From assembly GCA_003694225.1 (NCBI GenBank), contig RFKT01000042.1, positions 1 to 5,992 on the forward strand: DNA of 5,992 nt, written 5' to 3'. Source of the DNA: Candidatus Dadabacteria bacterium (GTDB taxonomy: Bacteria > Bdellovibrionota_C > UBA2361 > J135). The position numbers were made by a program, and so were the translations under genes. The notes under the pieces are model-generated. The model saw only the letters and a program-made list of their open reading frames with translations. It had not been told where the DNA came from and did no database searches. Positions 4,862 through 5,992 of this stretch are shown piece by piece. Each line of letters starts with the position of its first letter. Positions within the stretch are counted from its first letter, which is position 1.

Positions 4862-5992
4862 CTAATATCCCACCAACTCTCTTAGGATCTGGCATTTATC
4901 AACTTTCTCCCAAGAGAATCCCCCTTCAGGTGTCGGTGTTCTTCCAAAATGCCCGTAAGTAGCAGTTTGCCTGTAAATTGGAGATCTCAGCGAAAGTGAG
5001 TTAATAATGCCTAAGGGAGTAAGCTCAAATGACTCTCTAATCGATTTTACAAGGAGATCATTAGGGCATTTGCCAGTATTAAAAGTATCCACATAGATAG
5101 CCACAGGCTCTGCAACTCCTATTGCATAGGCAAGCTGCACTTCGCATTTTGTCGCCAATCCTGCTGCAACAATGTTTTTTGCAATATAGCGGGCAGCATA
5201 AGCAGCGGATCTATCGACCTTTGATGGATCCTTCCCTGAAAATGCTCCCCCTCCGTGGCGGGCATATCCTCCATAGGTGTCAACGATGATCTTTCTGCCT
5301 GTTAACCCGCAATCAGCCTGAGGGCCTCCCAAAACAAATCTCCCGGTTGGATTGATTAAATATCGGGGATTACCATCTAATAGCTCGCCAGGCACAACCT
5401 TCTTAATCACCTCCTCTATAACAAATTCCTTGAGTTCATTTAAAGAAAGAGCCTCGTCATGCTGAGTGGAGAGAACTATCGTATGCACTCTCTGTGGCCT
5501 GTTATCTTCATAAGCCACAGAAACTTGGCATTTGGAATCGGGTTTAATAAAAGGCGCTGAGCCTGATTTCCTCAACTCTGCCAATTTCTTTACTAAGGCA
5601 TGGGCTAAAGTAATCGGTAAAGGCATATACTCATCAGTTTCATCACACGCAAATCCAAACATAAGGCCTTGATCTCCAGCACCAAGGGAAGCTCCCTTTT
5701 CGCAATTTCCATCCACTCCCATCTTTATATCTAAAGACTGCTGTGATACATGCGTGCGAATTTCAACTGTTTCCGCATCAAACCCCTTTCCCTTATCGGT
5801 ATAACCTATGTCTGCGATTACCTCCCTTGCTACCGATTCAAGATCAACATTAGCCTTTGAAGTGATCTCACCGGCTAACACCAAGACATCCGTCTTCGCA
5901 AGAGCCTCTATAGCAACACGGCTTTCAGGATCTTCGCTAATACAACAATCCAATATAGCATCGCTTATCTGATCACAGACCTTATCAGGATG
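4862..5992 (-). CDS. metK: S-adenosylmethionine synthetase (methionine adenosyltransferase), missing its extreme N-terminus
   Basis: The enzyme makes S-adenosylmethionine from methionine and ATP, releasing phosphate and pyrophosphate, in the cytosol. The visible 376 codons run off the right edge; the first visible residues, [15 protein letters not shown], are the conserved block normally about 15 residues from the start, so only a short piece is missing. In fragment numbering, H1 and D3 are the ATP/metal-site His and Asp. GEIT (41-44) carries the Glu of the methionine site, [10 protein letters not shown] is at 104-113, [13 protein letters not shown] at 230-242 has the catalytic Arg-Lys pair, and [23 protein letters not shown] at 247-269 holds the phosphate-binding Lys residues and an Asp. 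All three MetK domains appear present and total length (about 390) is normal. One oddity: the usual SPDI motif reads SLDI (86-89), and the Gln commonly preceding GAGDQG is Leu. Stop is TAG at 4862-4864. It is followed by pcm, a SAM user. Confidence 0.97.
   Translation of the reverse strand, partial: HPDKVCDQISDAILDCCISEDPESRVAIEALAKTDVLVLAGEITSKANVDLESVAREVIADIGYTDKGKGFDAETVEIRTHVSQQSLDIKMGVDGNCEKGASLGAGDQGLMFGFACDETDEYMPLPITLAHALVKKLAELRKSGSAPFIKPDSKCQVSVAYEDNRPQRVHTIVLSTQHDEALSLNELKEFVIEEVIKKVVPGELLDGNPRYLINPTGRFVLGGPQADCGLTGRKIIVDTYGGYARHGGGAFSGKDPSKVDRSAAYAARYIAKNIVAAGLATKCEVQLAYAIGVAEPVAIYVDTFNTGKCPNDLLVKSIRESFELTPLGIINSLSLRSPIYRQTATYGHFGRTPTPEGGFSWEKVDKCQILRELVGY

Overview
All eight genes in this window lie on the minus strand and are packed end to end, so transcription runs from high to low coordinates. 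The style is bacterial: GTGA stop/start overlap, abutting stop and start codons, Shine-Dalgarno motifs in front of some genes. Base composition looks moderate to slightly AT-rich by eye, with frequent AGA/AGG and ATA codons. There is no rRNA, tRNA, mobile element or CRISPR array, and no intergenic gap longer than 88 bp. I cannot place the organism firmly. The gene content fits an uncultured or candidate-phylum type bacterium; that is an impression from recalled families, not a search.

Layout in transcription order. (1) metK, S-adenosylmethionine synthetase, cut by the right edge just before its conserved GHPDK start region. (2) An 88-bp gap with a small perfect hairpin right after the metK stop. 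(3) pcm, protein-L-isoaspartate O-methyltransferase, which uses the SAM that MetK makes. (4) A 125-residue protein with one hydrophobic segment, overlapping pcm by 4 nt. (5) A 269-residue DUF6754-type protein, a soluble domain between two membrane segments. (6) A 354-residue six-TM protein with a roughly 145-residue helical loop. (7) A 289-residue protein, again a soluble alpha/beta-like domain between two membrane segments. (8) A 221-residue six-TM protein. (9) The N-terminal 108 residues of a GlmL/'MutL'-family (glutamate mutase L-like) ASKHA ATPase, running off the left edge.

The interesting part is genes 4 to 9: five membrane-associated proteins of unknown function followed by a cytoplasmic ASKHA nucleotide-binding protein, with junctions of -17 to +36 nt. 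This looks like one co-translated membrane complex. The charge pattern suggests that the two single-domain proteins (289 and 269 residues) put their soluble domains on opposite faces of the membrane, yet they share the same spaced motif E-x7-G-Q-x2-G, hinting at common ancestry. I recall this set of families travelling together in other bacteria, but I know of no experimentally described role. metK and pcm are ordinary housekeeping or repair genes that seem to share the transcription unit.
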